From contig NZ_CP059724.1 in assembly GCF_022369515.1 (NCBI RefSeq), forward strand, positions 2,542,001 to 2,606,000: DNA of 64,000 nucleotides, read 5' to 3'. Shown piece by piece: positions 28,161 through 37,215 of this stretch. Positions within the stretch are counted from its first letter, which is position 1. Each line of letters starts with the position of its first letter. Origin of the DNA: Paenibacillus sp. 19GGS1-52. Lineage in GTDB: Bacteria; Bacillota; Bacilli; Paenibacillales; Paenibacillaceae. The position numbers and the translations under genes were made by a program. Under the pieces are notes generated by a model, which was given only the letters and a program-made list of their open reading frames with translations, ran no database searches and was not told the origin of the DNA.

Positions 28161-29036
28161 ATGGAAAAACTGACCAACAAAATAGGTGTGATTGTGGACA
28201 GCTTCGGCGTCGGCATACGGGAAGGGCTGAAGAAGGCGAAAGAGGTCGGAGCAGAAGGTGTACAAATTTATGCAGTATCGGGTGAAATGGACCCCGGGCA
28301 GTTGCTGTCGGTCGACCGAAAGGCCTTGAAAAAGGAGATTGCAGGACTGGGACTGGAGATATCCGCACTCGTCGGTGATCTTGGCGGTCATGGTTTTCAG
28401 GACTGGCAGGAAAATCCGTTCAAAATCGCTAAATCGAAAGCCATATTGGATCTAGCGCTTGATCTGGGCTGCAATATTGTGACGACACATATCGGGATCG
28501 TACCGGAGCAAAATACGGAGATTTATCGTGTAATGCAAGAGGCCTGTGACGAGTTGAATCGGTATGCCAAGCAGGCAGGAGCCTATTTTGCAATCGAGAC
28601 AGGGCCAGAAACGGCTCAGCTGCTTAAAGTTTTTTTGGATTCCCTATCGGATGACGGAGTTTCAGTCAATTTTGATCCAGCGAATATGGTGATGGTAACG
28701 GGTGATGACCCTGTTCAGGGGGTTCACACATTGAAGAATTATATTGTTCACACCCATGTCAAAGACGGGATTCGTTACCAGAATGTTGACCCGCGTGAAG
28801 TATACGGCGCGCTTGGGTTTGAGCCGATGGATCACGGTAAAATATCCAAAATGGTGGCAGCTGGTGAAGTATTTCGGGAAACCCCGCTGGGTGAGGGAAA
28901 TGTGGATTTTAACGCTTATTTCAATGCGCTGGTGGAGATCGGGTACAAAGGCTACTTAACGATCGAACGGGAAGTTGGCGGACAGCCTGAAGAGGATATT
29001 CGCCAGGCAGTGTCTTTTATTAATCGATATAGATAG
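28161..29036 (+). CDS. Xylose-isomerase-like TIM-barrel sugar epimerase/isomerase
   Basis: 291 aa. The fold is the IolE/xylose-isomerase-like barrel, with the metal-site signatures FAIETGPE, VNFDPANMV and TYIVHTHVKDG (all three in residues 140-210) and EREVGG near the end. It probably acts on a keto-sugar or inosose with the Gfo/Idh enzyme. ATG follows AATAGGAGGG. Intact length for the family. Confidence 0.85.
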   Translation: MEKLTNKIGVIVDSFGVGIREGLKKAKEVGAEGVQIYAVSGEMDPGQLLSVDRKALKKEIAGLGLEISALVGDLGGHGFQDWQENPFKIAKSKAILDLALDLGCNIVTTHIGIVPEQNTEIYRVMQEACDELNRYAKQAGAYFAIETGPETAQLLKVFLDSLSDDGVSVNFDPANMVMVTGDDPVQGVHTLKNYIVHTHVKDGIRYQNVDPREVYGALGFEPMDHGKISKMVAAGEVFRETPLGEGNVDFNAYFNALVEIGYKGYLTIEREVGGQPEEDIRQAVSFINRYR

Positions 29037-29049
29037 AGATGGGAGGCTC

Positions 29050-29411
29050 ATGACAACATTTATTAAGAGGGATTATTGTCTCCTCCCAGGCCCTTATTGG
29101 CGAACCGTTACACGGGGGAGATACTATGGTGAAGATGAACAAGGCTGCGCAATTAGGAGGGGCAGTTGGCATTCGTACCAACGGTTCGGAGGTGTTTAAT
29201 ACTCCGACGCTGGAATAAGCTGAGTGCAGTTCTTCGGGTACCTGTATTTATGGAAGGGAAAGTATGGCGGCCGGAGGAAGCACTGGCGGCGCTGCAGGCG
29301 GGGGCACAGAATGTTGTGGTCGGCAGTGCGATTACAAGACCACAGCTGATCACTGAATCCTATACTTCCGCCGTCGAGCAATGGCTGGCTGATCATGTGA
29401 TTAACAATTAA
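29050..29411 (+). pseudogene. nanE: N-acetylmannosamine-6-phosphate 2-epimerase remnant
   Basis: Three segments of NanE survive. The start MTTFIKR shifts frame into GIIVSSQALIGEPLHGG and KMNKAAQLGGAVGIRTNG (N-terminal 45 residues). A jump leads to VFNTPTLE and a stop. After a larger gap comes the C-terminal segment, PVFMEGKVWRPEEALAAL and NVVVGSAITRPQLIT. About 90-110 of the usual 225 residues are gone, including the catalytic lysine region. The gene cannot encode a working epimerase that converts ManNAc-6-P to GlcNAc-6-P. Confidence 0.82.
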
Positions 29412-29422
29412 GAGGGGTGAAC

Positions 29423-30265
29423 ATGATGAAATCAAGTTTGAGCGTATGGAGTATGCATAAATATATGTACTCCGGAGAAATGGACAATGAGCAATTCATA
29501 GAATTCACAGCCACCACTGGCGCGAAGGGCGTGGAACTGTTAAGCGTGTTCTGGAAGGAGGATGGACGAGAGGAAGAACGTATTCATGCTGCTTTGCAGC
29601 GGACGGGGCTGCAGATGGCCTGCTTCGGTGCAAGCAATAACTTGGCTCTTGCCGATCCGGACGCCCGTCGGGCACAACTTCTCAATATTACGAGTTCCGT
29701 GGATCGTGCGGTATTGTTCGGAGCTCAAGTAGTGAGGGTATTCTCCGGTGACAAGGAGCAGGATGTAACCTACGAAGATGCAAAGACTTGGATAATCGCG
29801 GGACTCAAAGAAGCGGCCTCCTACGCGAAGGACAAAGGGATTAAGCTATGTCTGGAAAATCACGGGTTGTTCGCCGGGAAAGCGGATCAGGTACTGGAAG
29901 TGATTCGCGAGGTCAATTCGGATCATCTCTGCAGCACGTTCGATACCGGAAATTTTTTGCTTGTGGATGAGAATCCGAGCGAGGCGATCACGAAACTAAA
30001 GGATTACATTGCTCATGTTCACTTCAAGGATTTTGCCCTTGTGGAAGATGGATATAGCGGCACGATTTACACCTCTCTCGAAGGAAAAAAGTTTACAGGT
30101 CATGTTCCTGGGGAAGGTTCTGTTGACTTTCCTTATATTTTGGGGGAGTTAAAAAACAACAATTATACGGGTTGGTTGACCGTGGAATATGAAGGTGACG
30201 AGGAACAGAAGGAAGGCTCCACCCGTTCTATTCATAATCTGGAAGCTTACCTTGCTGCATTGTAA
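29423..30265 (+). CDS. Xylose-isomerase-like TIM-barrel protein (second copy)
   Basis: 280 aa. It matches the AP-endonuclease-2/IolE-type barrel: IKLCLENHGLFAG, SDHLCSTFDTGNFL, YIAHVHFKDF and LTVEYEGDEE give the expected metal ligands (E, D, H and E). ATG at 29423 (or 29426) follows GAGGGGTGAAC. It lies between the nanE and nanK remnants and appears intact. Confidence 0.85.
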   Translation: MMKSSLSVWSMHKYMYSGEMDNEQFIEFTATTGAKGVELLSVFWKEDGREEERIHAALQRTGLQMACFGASNNLALADPDARRAQLLNITSSVDRAVLFGAQVVRVFSGDKEQDVTYEDAKTWIIAGLKEAASYAKDKGIKLCLENHGLFAGKADQVLEVIREVNSDHLCSTFDTGNFLLVDENPSEAITKLKDYIAHVHFKDFALVEDGYSGTIYTSLEGKKFTGHVPGEGSVDFPYILGELKNNNYTGWLTVEYEGDEEQKEGSTRSIHNLEAYLAAL

Positions 30266-30295
30266 AGGCGGACAACGTAGAAGGGGGAAGGTCTG

Positions 30296-30540
30296 ATGAT
30301 ATCTTATCCAGACGATTCCGTAGCGATCGGAGTTGACATCGGTGGAACGAAGATCAGGTTCGGTGCAGGTATGGATTGTCGGAATATGGTGTGCCTGGCA
30401 CTTGGAACCGGTGTTGGCGGGGCAGTCATCACAGAGGGCCGGCTTCTACATGGCGCAAATGGTAGAACTGGTGAAATCGGTCATATGACAGTGAATATGA
30501 ACGGTCCTGCCTGCATTTGTGGCAGTTACGGCTCTCATCC
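30296..30540 (+). pseudogene. nanK: ROK-family kinase remnant, probable N-acetylmannosamine kinase
   Basis: The ATP-binding start VAIGVDIGGTKIRFGAG runs directly into the ROK core ALGTGVGGAVITEGRLLHG and ends with EIGHMTVNMNGPACICGSYG, the zinc motif CxCG. About 80-90 residues between these blocks and the whole C-terminal third are missing, cut off at the stalk-protein gene. With nanE beside it, the parent was most likely NanK; glucokinase-type ROK proteins are the alternative. Confidence 0.78.
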
Positions 30541-30542
30541 TT

Positions 30543-31241
30543 TTAATTCCCGATCCTCATAGAAAATGTGTTTTTATCAAATACGATTTCATTATTTGGA
30601 ATGCCCATTTGAGTTGCGAAGTACCGCAGGGGTACATAAGTATTCTGTTTGAAAATAAGCGTTTTGGGAACCTCATTCGTACCGCTAGGCATCATACCAT
30701 CCGTACTAGAAGTATCCTCCACACCATTAAAAATCAAAGATAACGAGGGATAATAGTAGATATCTTCGACTGAAGTTATGATTGCGTGCTCTTCATCTAT
30801 CATTGGTTGAATATTATTTCCAGTATAGATATTGACGTATCTACTTAATTTAATGGGTTGCCTATTTACTGTCGAGGCATCGGGTTGAGACTCAAGACTG
30901 GCTTGGGAGACTGCGTTATTGTTCTGAGCCATCGATGAACTGCCTACCGTTATTTGTAATTTATCGGAATTCCAGTTTACTTCCGTCACGCCAAGCATAT
31001 TAGCAAAATACCTTAGTGGCACATAGGTCGTAGCTTCATAAATCATCGCTTTAGGCACATATGAAACACCATTATAGAACTCCCCGTCTTTCCCGCTGTT
31101 ATCCGCCAGACCATTGAAATAAAGTTTTAGTTTAGCATAAACTGTAATGTCCGTATTCATGGAACCAGCGGCTGAAACGGGTGAGTTGAACAAACTAACG
31201 GACAGAACGACTGTTGAAAGAAATCCAAGCATTTTTTTCAT
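30543..31241 (-). CDS. Secreted stalk-domain (copper amine oxidase N-terminal-like) protein
   Basis: 232 aa from ATG at 31241. A signal peptide (MKKMLGFLSTVVLSVSLFNS PVSA) is followed by two copies of a repeat with YVPKAMIYEATTYVPLRYFANMLG and VPKTLIFKQNTYVPLRYFATQMG, the surface stalk motif of Paenibacillus. AAGGGAGA precedes the ATG. The gene is noticeably AT-rich and runs against its neighbours, right where the nanK remnant is cut and beside an IS remnant, so it may have been inserted here. Confidence 0.82.
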   Translation of the reverse strand: MKKMLGFLSTVVLSVSLFNSPVSAAGSMNTDITVYAKLKLYFNGLADNSGKDGEFYNGVSYVPKAMIYEATTYVPLRYFANMLGVTEVNWNSDKLQITVGSSSMAQNNNAVSQASLESQPDASTVNRQPIKLSRYVNIYTGNNIQPMIDEEHAIITSVEDIYYYPSLSLIFNGVEDTSSTDGMMPSGTNEVPKTLIFKQNTYVPLRYFATQMGIPNNEIVFDKNTFSMRIGN

Positions 31242-31343
31242 GAACATTCTCCCTTCAATGTAAAAAATATATGTATTCAATTAACACTTTAACAAATTAT
31301 GGGGTTTGTTGTATAATGTTTCTTGTTTGATTTTTACAATTAA

Positions 31344-31475
31344 TCTGGGAGAAATTTTTTTAACAAACTCAAACAATTCCGTGGGATCGCAACACGCTAT
31401 GACAAGCTTTCCCGAAACTTTTTGAGCTTACCTTATTGGCTTCTGTGATGATTTTGTTGAAGCAGCTCCATTAAG
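31344..31475 (+). mobile_element. C-terminal remnant of an IS5-type transposase
   Basis: Frame reading FFNKLKQFRGIATRYDKLSR and then NFLSL matches the conserved C-terminus of IS5-family transposases (RxIATRYDKLxxNFL). It then loses frame near 31440 and ends at a stop. No left end or inverted repeats could be seen. It lies in the 430 bp gap between the stalk gene and the YesM gene, next to a strong hairpin. Confidence 0.72.
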
Positions 31476-31518
31476 ATGAGTATCAGACAAGCCCTAGATA
31501 ACTCATCCTTATATTCTC

Positions 31519-31566
31519 GAAGAAACGGCTTCACCGTCCATAAAAGGACGGTGAAGCCGTTTCTTC
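31519..31566. terminator. Long perfect bidirectional terminator hairpin
   Basis: GAAGAAACGGCTTCACCGTCC pairs over 21 bp with its exact complement around ATAAAA. It lies between divergent genes, where no terminator is needed, so it may be the old end of the transcript that once ran through the nan region. Confidence 0.85.
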
Positions 31567-31631
31567 TTGCGCTCATTTCTAACGTTACTAAGTTATATTC
31601 TTAGAAGGATAAATCTGGTATTCTGATAATA

Positions 31632-31645
31632 ATAAACCGCTTTCA
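31632..31645. promoter_or_regulatory. Possible cre-like site before the YesM gene
   Basis: On the - strand the site reads TGAAAGCGGTTTAT, two mismatches from the cre consensus. It lies 26 bp before the kinase start. Weak but in a sensible place for carbon catabolite control of a sugar-sensing system. Confidence 0.35.
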
Positions 31646-31670
31646 CGAAAGAGAGAAGAGGACATTGCCG

Positions 31671-33416
31671 ATGCTGCGAGCAACCCTAAAGAGTCATACG
31701 CCAGCGGTTAAATCTTTGCGCAAAACGTTGGTTATCTATGTGGTCATTGGGACTTTGCTTCCGCTGCTGCTGGTCGGTGTTGTAACTTATTCTTCGATCT
31801 ACTCTATTCTATCGGGCAAAATCGGCAACGGGATCAGCGCAAGCCTACGGCAAGAAGCCGTAAGTCTGGAGAATGCGGTCGATAACCTGGATTTCGCCTC
31901 CAAGCAATTTGCACTGGATGGTCAAATTGTGGAAGAGATGTCCTCTTTTCTGCAGGAAAAACAGATTTACCGCAAATCGCAAATTATGAACTCGATCAAC
32001 CAGAAGATTAATCTCGTCAATTTCACTAATCCTTATATTGGCTTGACCGCCTATATTATGCCGGGCAGTGATGATCCGGTACTGTTTACTAATATGAGTA
32101 CACGGCGGAATTTTGACATCAGCAGCCTGCCCACTTTTATGCGTTATAACGGAGCTGATTACTATGGGCCACACAACACGATGTATGCGGTTGGTGATAA
32201 TCTTGTCTTCTCCGAACAGCGCATCGTGCGGGTGACCGGACAGCAGCAGCTGTATATTTATCTGGAAACGAACTATAGCTTGCTGCGCAAAATTTTTAAT
32301 CAGGAAGCCTACGGAATGAAGGTTAACCATCTGCTTGTGAATCAGCAGGGAAATATTACGAATGTGCTCGATGGGAAGCTGCCTGCTCAAATTGTAAAAG
32401 CTGCGGGCGGGAGCTCGACTCTTACACATGAAGAGCTGGGTGGTTACCATCTGTTCCGCTACGAAAGCCCCCAAGGCTGGAAGCTAGTCTCTGTGGTTAA
32501 GAAGTCTGTCTTCAATAGCGAGATTTACTCCTGGTTCTATAAAATGATCCTGTTGGCCCTATCGACACTTGCCTTCGCCGGGTTTCTGGCCTGGCTGATT
32601 TGGAAGCGTATTTATGGCCCTTTAAGGAAAGTTAACCTGGAAATTATCCGCATGGCGGAAAATGTCACCGCACCGGTTTCATTCACTAATGTAGAGGAGT
32701 TCGACTTTGTGCTCAGCAACTTTCAGCAAATGAAGGATCAGGTTAACGAGCTCATTCTGGCGGTTGCCCGCAATGAGAAGCAGAAGAGCCAGTTCGAAAT
32801 TGAGAAGCTGCTCAGCCAGATTAACCCGCATTTTCTGCACAATACCCTCAATACTGTGCAGTGGCTGGCCCGGCTGAACGGGCAGAAAGAGATTGATAAA
32901 CTGGTGACACTGCTCGTGAAGGTGCTGCATTATAATCTGGGCAAGCAGAGCATAATTGTTACCATAGCGGAGGAAATAGAAGCGATCCGTAATTATATGG
33001 AGCTGCAGCGTATCCGTTATGATTATGAGTTTGAGTTCAATGTGCAGGTCGATGAGGCTGTGTTGCGTGCGGCTGTTCCGCGGTTTCTGCTGCAACCACT
33101 CGTTGAGAATTCCATTTATCATGGCTTAAGCGATAACGGGAAGGTGGATGTCATCATCACAGCGCATGGTGCAAATGAGGTACTGCTTTGTGTTAAAGAT
33201 AACGGTGCGGGAACTGATCCTGAAATGATAGAACAGCTGCTCTCGGATAACGGAGCTAAGGAACGGGGCCTGGGGATTGGTTTCTCCTATGTAACACGAA
33301 TGCTGCGAACCTACTACGGAGAACAAATGACGCTATTAATGGATAGTAAGCCGGGAGAGGGCACGACGGTATCTATTATTATTCCTAGAAAAAATAAGGA
33401 GGACTTCGATGATTAA
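31671..33416 (+). CDS. YesM-type sensor histidine kinase
   Basis: 581 aa. Two membrane helices (about 20-42 and 285-308) flank an extracellular sensor domain. A HAMP region follows, then the His_kinase box INPHFLHNTLNTVQWL with phospho-acceptor H387, and an HATPase domain with LQPLVENSIYHGL and DNGAGTD. ATG at 31671 follows GAGAAGAGG; a TTG at 31665 is too close. It overlaps the response regulator by 8 bp. YesM-type kinases sense extracellular glycans, usually through the partner binding protein. Confidence 0.9.
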   Translation: MLRATLKSHTPAVKSLRKTLVIYVVIGTLLPLLLVGVVTYSSIYSILSGKIGNGISASLRQEAVSLENAVDNLDFASKQFALDGQIVEEMSSFLQEKQIYRKSQIMNSINQKINLVNFTNPYIGLTAYIMPGSDDPVLFTNMSTRRNFDISSLPTFMRYNGADYYGPHNTMYAVGDNLVFSEQRIVRVTGQQQLYIYLETNYSLLRKIFNQEAYGMKVNHLLVNQQGNITNVLDGKLPAQIVKAAGGSSTLTHEELGGYHLFRYESPQGWKLVSVVKKSVFNSEIYSWFYKMILLALSTLAFAGFLAWLIWKRIYGPLRKVNLEIIRMAENVTAPVSFTNVEEFDFVLSNFQQMKDQVNELILAVARNEKQKSQFEIEKLLSQINPHFLHNTLNTVQWLARLNGQKEIDKLVTLLVKVLHYNLGKQSIIVTIAEEIEAIRNYMELQRIRYDYEFEFNVQVDEAVLRAAVPRFLLQPLVENSIYHGLSDNGKVDVIITAHGANEVLLCVKDNGAGTDPEMIEQLLSDNGAKERGLGIGFSYVTRMLRTYYGEQMTLLMDSKPGEGTTVSIIIPRKNKEDFDD

Positions 33417-34830
33417 AGCTGCAGTGGTCGATGATGAGCGACTTGTGCGCAAAGGCTTCATCTCCCTGATCGACTGGTCATCTTTCGGAGTGGTTATCGT
33501 GGGTGAAGCTGGCGATGGCAAAACCGCACTTACGCTGCTCCAGCAGCAGAAGGTGGATCTGCTCTTCGTGGATATTACGATGCCGGGTATGTCGGGATTT
33601 GACCTTATCCGGCAGGTGAGGTTACGGTTCCCCGGCATCCGCTGTGTTGTACTGACCTGCCACCATGAATTCGACTATGTTCAGGAAGCCATGCGTCTGG
33701 GTGCTGTTGATTATATCGTCAAGACACTGCTAGAGATGGAAAATGTAGATGAGACGATTGGCCGTATCGTGGAACGGATGAAGTGGGAGGACAGTACTCG
33801 TGAGGTGCTGCTCCGTGGAGAGGGCAAGGTAATGGCTGCCGACAAAGCGCTGCTCTACGTTCCTTTGGAACAACAAGCGAGTGAAGAAGAGCTGTTTCAG
33901 CTGTCAACGGTAAAGAATAATCCGCTGCTCGCTTTTCAGGAGATGTGGGTATCGCCACTGCTCCAGCGGATTTCAGAGGAGGAGTGCAGGCGTGAGCTTA
34001 AGGCTCGGCTGGGTACACGCTGGCAGACTGCACTAGTCAGCGGGCTGCGGGGCCAGCCGCTTCAGGAGATTGAGGAGCTGTTCAATGCGAAGCTGCAGCA
34101 TACTCTTTTTTACAGCGCGTGCTCGGGTAGCGAGGAACTGACTGTATTAACTTATGGGGAATTGAAGGGTGAGGGAATCACGGCACCAGCAATTCAGCTG
34201 CTCCACACAGAGGAAGAGTTGTTCGAACAAGCACAGAATCTGAAATGGACCACAGATGGGGTGGAATGGGATCAGTTTGTAGCTGACGTGGCCCGACTTA
34301 AGCCCCGATATGATCACTTCTCCGCATTTGGACATTCTCTGTTGAGCAGTTGGGGGACTTTGCTGCTGAAGCCTGAGGAAGCAGAGCAGTTGGAGCAGGC
34401 TATCGGGTGTAACTTGAACTGGTGCCATTGGAAAAATTGGCTGCGGCGGTTCTCGGATAACGTGGGACGACGAATGCTGGAGCTTAGTCTGAGCAAAGAG
34501 GTAATGTCTTGCCTGATCCGGGCTGTTCGCTACATGAGAAGCCATGCTGGTGACAAAATCAATCAGGGTGAGGTGGCGGCCGCTATTAATATGAGCCGTG
34601 GATATTTCAGCCAATGTTTTGCCAGGTTTGCGGGGGAATCCTTTGGTGAAACACTGCGGGGAATGAGATTGGAGCTGGCTAAATCGCTGCTGCTGGAGAC
34701 AGCAGTTCCTGTCTGTGAGATTGCCTCCAGATCCGGATTTGAAGATGATCGTTATTTCAGCAGGCTGTTCCGGGAACGCATCGGCAAGCTGCCGAGCGAA
34801 TATCGTGCGGAGGGGAGGGTACAGTTATGA
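33409..34830 (+). CDS. YesN-type response regulator, REC-AraC
   Basis: 473 aa. REC domain with phospho-acceptor D55 in LFVDITMPGMSGFD and a conserved K; a long middle region; C-terminal AraC helix-turn-helix (KINQGEVAAAINMSRGYFSQ and SRSGFEDDRYFSRLFRERIG). ATG follows AAGGAGGACTTCG. Its stop overlaps the lipoprotein start as ATGA, so kinase, regulator and binding protein are made in step. Confidence 0.92.
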   Translation: MIKAAVVDDERLVRKGFISLIDWSSFGVVIVGEAGDGKTALTLLQQQKVDLLFVDITMPGMSGFDLIRQVRLRFPGIRCVVLTCHHEFDYVQEAMRLGAVDYIVKTLLEMENVDETIGRIVERMKWEDSTREVLLRGEGKVMAADKALLYVPLEQQASEEELFQLSTVKNNPLLAFQEMWVSPLLQRISEEECRRELKARLGTRWQTALVSGLRGQPLQEIEELFNAKLQHTLFYSACSGSEELTVLTYGELKGEGITAPAIQLLHTEEELFEQAQNLKWTTDGVEWDQFVADVARLKPRYDHFSAFGHSLLSSWGTLLLKPEEAEQLEQAIGCNLNWCHWKNWLRRFSDNVGRRMLELSLSKEVMSCLIRAVRYMRSHAGDKINQGEVAAAINMSRGYFSQCFARFAGESFGETLRGMRLELAKSLLLETAVPVCEIASRSGFEDDRYFSRLFRERIGKLPSEYRAEGRVQL

Positions 34831-36494
34831 ACTGGAGAGGATATATTCTGCCTGTCCTCTTACTGCTCTCGCTCACGGCTTGCCGTGGCAATAATGAACC
34901 TAGCCATTCGGGTAATCTCTCACAGGAAGGAAGCAATGCCGAGCCTGCTGCGTATGGAAAATATGTCGATCCAGTAGTTATGCGCATAAGGTTCAAGGTT
35001 CCCGATTCCCGGCTTAACACGGGCGACAGTAATGATAACAATCCGATCACCCGTTATTTGGAGAGCATTACAAATATCAAGGTGGTCCATTCCTGGGAAG
35101 CAAAGGGTGAAGAGACGTTTACGCAAAAGGTACAGCTGGCGATCGACAGCAACGATCTCCCGGATGCGATGGTTGTGGATCGCGATCAATTGAAGAAGCT
35201 GATTGATAATGACATGATCGAGGAGTTAACAGAAACCTATAAGAATTATGGTTCCGAATTAATTAAGGAAATGTATGATTCAACGAAAGGTGAAGCGCTG
35301 AACGATGCAACTCGGGACGGGAAATTATACGGGTTGCCTAATGTAGCTATTAACGCCGATTCTCCATCTTTGCTCTGGGTTCGCCAGGATTGGCTGGAGA
35401 AGCTGGAGCTGCAAGCACCAAAGACGTTCGACGATATTGAAGCAATCGCTCAAGCCTTCGTTAACAAGGACCCTGACGGCAATGGAAAGCGGGATACGAT
35501 AGGTCTGAGTGGCTACAGAAATATTGTGTACGGAACGAAGCCGCATGTGAATGGTCTGGATACGATCTTTAGTGCTTATCATGCTTTCCCAACGAACTGG
35601 ATCAAAGACAGCTCAGGCAAAGTAGTATATGGCTCAATCACGCCGGAGACGAAACAGGCACTTGCCAAGCTGGCAGACTGGTACAAGCGAGGACTGATTG
35701 ATCCTGAATTTGCGCTCTATAAAGAAACGCAGGAGCCTATAATAGCGGGGAAGACAGGCATGTTCTTCGGTCCGTGGTGGATGCCCTATTATCCATTGTC
35801 GGAAGCGGTGGCCCTGGACACCAAAGCGGAATGGAGAGCCTATGCGGCTCCGCTCGATGCCTCGGGTAATTTTGTTGCCCATATGGCTCCGGTGACCGAT
35901 CGATATTTGGTTGTACGCAAAGGTTATAAGCATCCTGAGGCTGTAGTGAAGCTGCTTAACGCTTTTACCAGATTAGAAAGACGGCAGGACCCTAACCAGG
36001 AGGAGGTTAAGAAGCTGGATGATTTCTCCGCACAGACAGGTATTCAGCCACGGGCCTACTATCCGTTCGACCTTCTGCTTGATTACTCTGATGCTATTGA
36101 GAAACATTATTCTGATATCCAGCAGACGTTGCATAATAAGATTGATCCAGATACGCTGGACCCGGATACGCGACTCATCTATGATCAGTGGATGGCAGAT
36201 TCCGAACAGCCGAAGAAGAATTTGGAGGGCTGGAAGGCGGCTAATGCTTATAAATACGGGGTTGCCGTGTTGACCTCAACAGCTATAGAGGGGGTTCGCA
36301 GCGTTTTTTATGGCAATACACAGCTCATGCAGAGCAAATGGCCGGCATTGCAGAAGCTGGAGAGTGAGACCTTCCTCAATATTATTGTGGGTGATGCTCC
36401 TCTTAGTGAATTTGATGCTTTTGTGGCCAAATGGAGAAGCCTTGGCGGGGATAAGATTACACAAGAGGTTACGGTTTTAGTTGACCGGAAGTGA
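34827..36494 (+). CDS. LplA-type extracellular solute-binding lipoprotein
   Basis: 555 aa. Signal peptide with lipobox LTAC (Cys at about residue 18). The mature part is a family-1 sugar-binding protein with the long insertion typical of LplA/YesO-like members (LYGLPNVAINADSPSLLWVR; TDRYLVVRKGYKHPEAVVKL). No permease genes follow, so it may present ligand to the YesM kinase or feed permeases encoded elsewhere. Confidence 0.88.
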   Translation: MNWRGYILPVLLLLSLTACRGNNEPSHSGNLSQEGSNAEPAAYGKYVDPVVMRIRFKVPDSRLNTGDSNDNNPITRYLESITNIKVVHSWEAKGEETFTQKVQLAIDSNDLPDAMVVDRDQLKKLIDNDMIEELTETYKNYGSELIKEMYDSTKGEALNDATRDGKLYGLPNVAINADSPSLLWVRQDWLEKLELQAPKTFDDIEAIAQAFVNKDPDGNGKRDTIGLSGYRNIVYGTKPHVNGLDTIFSAYHAFPTNWIKDSSGKVVYGSITPETKQALAKLADWYKRGLIDPEFALYKETQEPIIAGKTGMFFGPWWMPYYPLSEAVALDTKAEWRAYAAPLDASGNFVAHMAPVTDRYLVVRKGYKHPEAVVKLLNAFTRLERRQDPNQEEVKKLDDFSAQTGIQPRAYYPFDLLLDYSDAIEKHYSDIQQTLHNKIDPDTLDPDTRLIYDQWMADSEQPKKNLEGWKAANAYKYGVAVLTSTAIEGVRSVFYGNTQLMQSKWPALQKLESETFLNIIVGDAPLSEFDAFVAKWRSLGGDKITQEVTVLVDRK

Positions 36495-36639
36495 ATGAGC
36501 TGTAATAAGTCATTGTTCGTGTTTGGCGTCACTTTCATGTTAACTATGGCTTTTTTCTTGCCGGATATCTAAAGTTTATGTATAATAACATTAATTATCG
36601 ATATGAATGTACGATATTTCGTTTTTTGAAGGTGGTTCC

Positions 36640-36984
36640 ATGGCAGAGCTGGACAGTACGGAGAACAGGAAGAAGATGTGCCAGATCTACAATGAGCTAT
36701 CCAAGGAATTATTTGGTTTTGGTACGACCCTGCTTCGCGTAACGGTTGATCAGCGGGTCATCACCTTTCATGCCAAACATCGCAGGTCACCCCGTTCTAC
36801 AGCACTTGAGGGCGAGGCACCTGAACTTAAGCAGGAAGTGGATTTTCGCATGTCACTGCTGTTTAAGAAGAAATTCAAGGAAAGACTACAGGATGAGATG
36901 GGTTTGAACATCGAGGTTCTGCTTCGGGATTATGATGCACCGACACAATGGGCTTTTACGAATATGGTATTGGCTGGTGAGTAA
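36640..36984 (+). CDS. DUF2294/MpsC-family protein
   Basis: 114 aa from ATG at 36640, with GAAGGTGG upstream. The start, AELDSTENRKKMCQIYNELS, and the central GFGTTLLRVTVDQRVITFHA match the DUF2294 family, named MpsC in the Staphylococcus membrane-potential-generating system MpsABC. mpsA and mpsB are not adjacent, so the role here is open. Cytoplasmic, no membrane segment. Confidence 0.8.
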   Translation: MAELDSTENRKKMCQIYNELSKELFGFGTTLLRVTVDQRVITFHAKHRRSPRSTALEGEAPELKQEVDFRMSLLFKKKFKERLQDEMGLNIEVLLRDYDAPTQWAFTNMVLAGE

Positions 36985-37070
36985 TGATATTATCACGGAT
37001 TTTCGTTTTTGATCTATCTTAAACGAAGACCGTCCTTTTATAACGGGTACCTCTTTACTTTGTTTACACA

Positions 37071-37115
37071 GAGAAAAGTGTTCTTGTTTCCTACAAGAAT
37101 ACTTTTCTCTTTTTT
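37071..37115. terminator. Strong hairpin terminator between mpsC-like gene and nucleoside operon
   Basis: GAGAAAAGTGTTCTTG pairs with CAAGAATACTTTTCTC, followed by TTTTTT. It can terminate the mpsC transcript; because it lies 100 bp before the operon it could also act as an attenuator. No purine-riboswitch core was recognised upstream of it. Confidence 0.85.
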
Positions 37116-37215
37116 ATGGAAAAAATAGGTAATGCGAGCTTGACTACGATCGGGAGGTGTGGGGAGATTACAGTTTGAGTTCACCGAATCAACCAAATCA
37201 GGGAGGTTAATAATC

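Noticed and set aside
36990..37120. Possible purine riboswitch ahead of the nucleoside operon
   Set aside because: No conserved purine-aptamer core was found; only a terminator hairpin can be supported.
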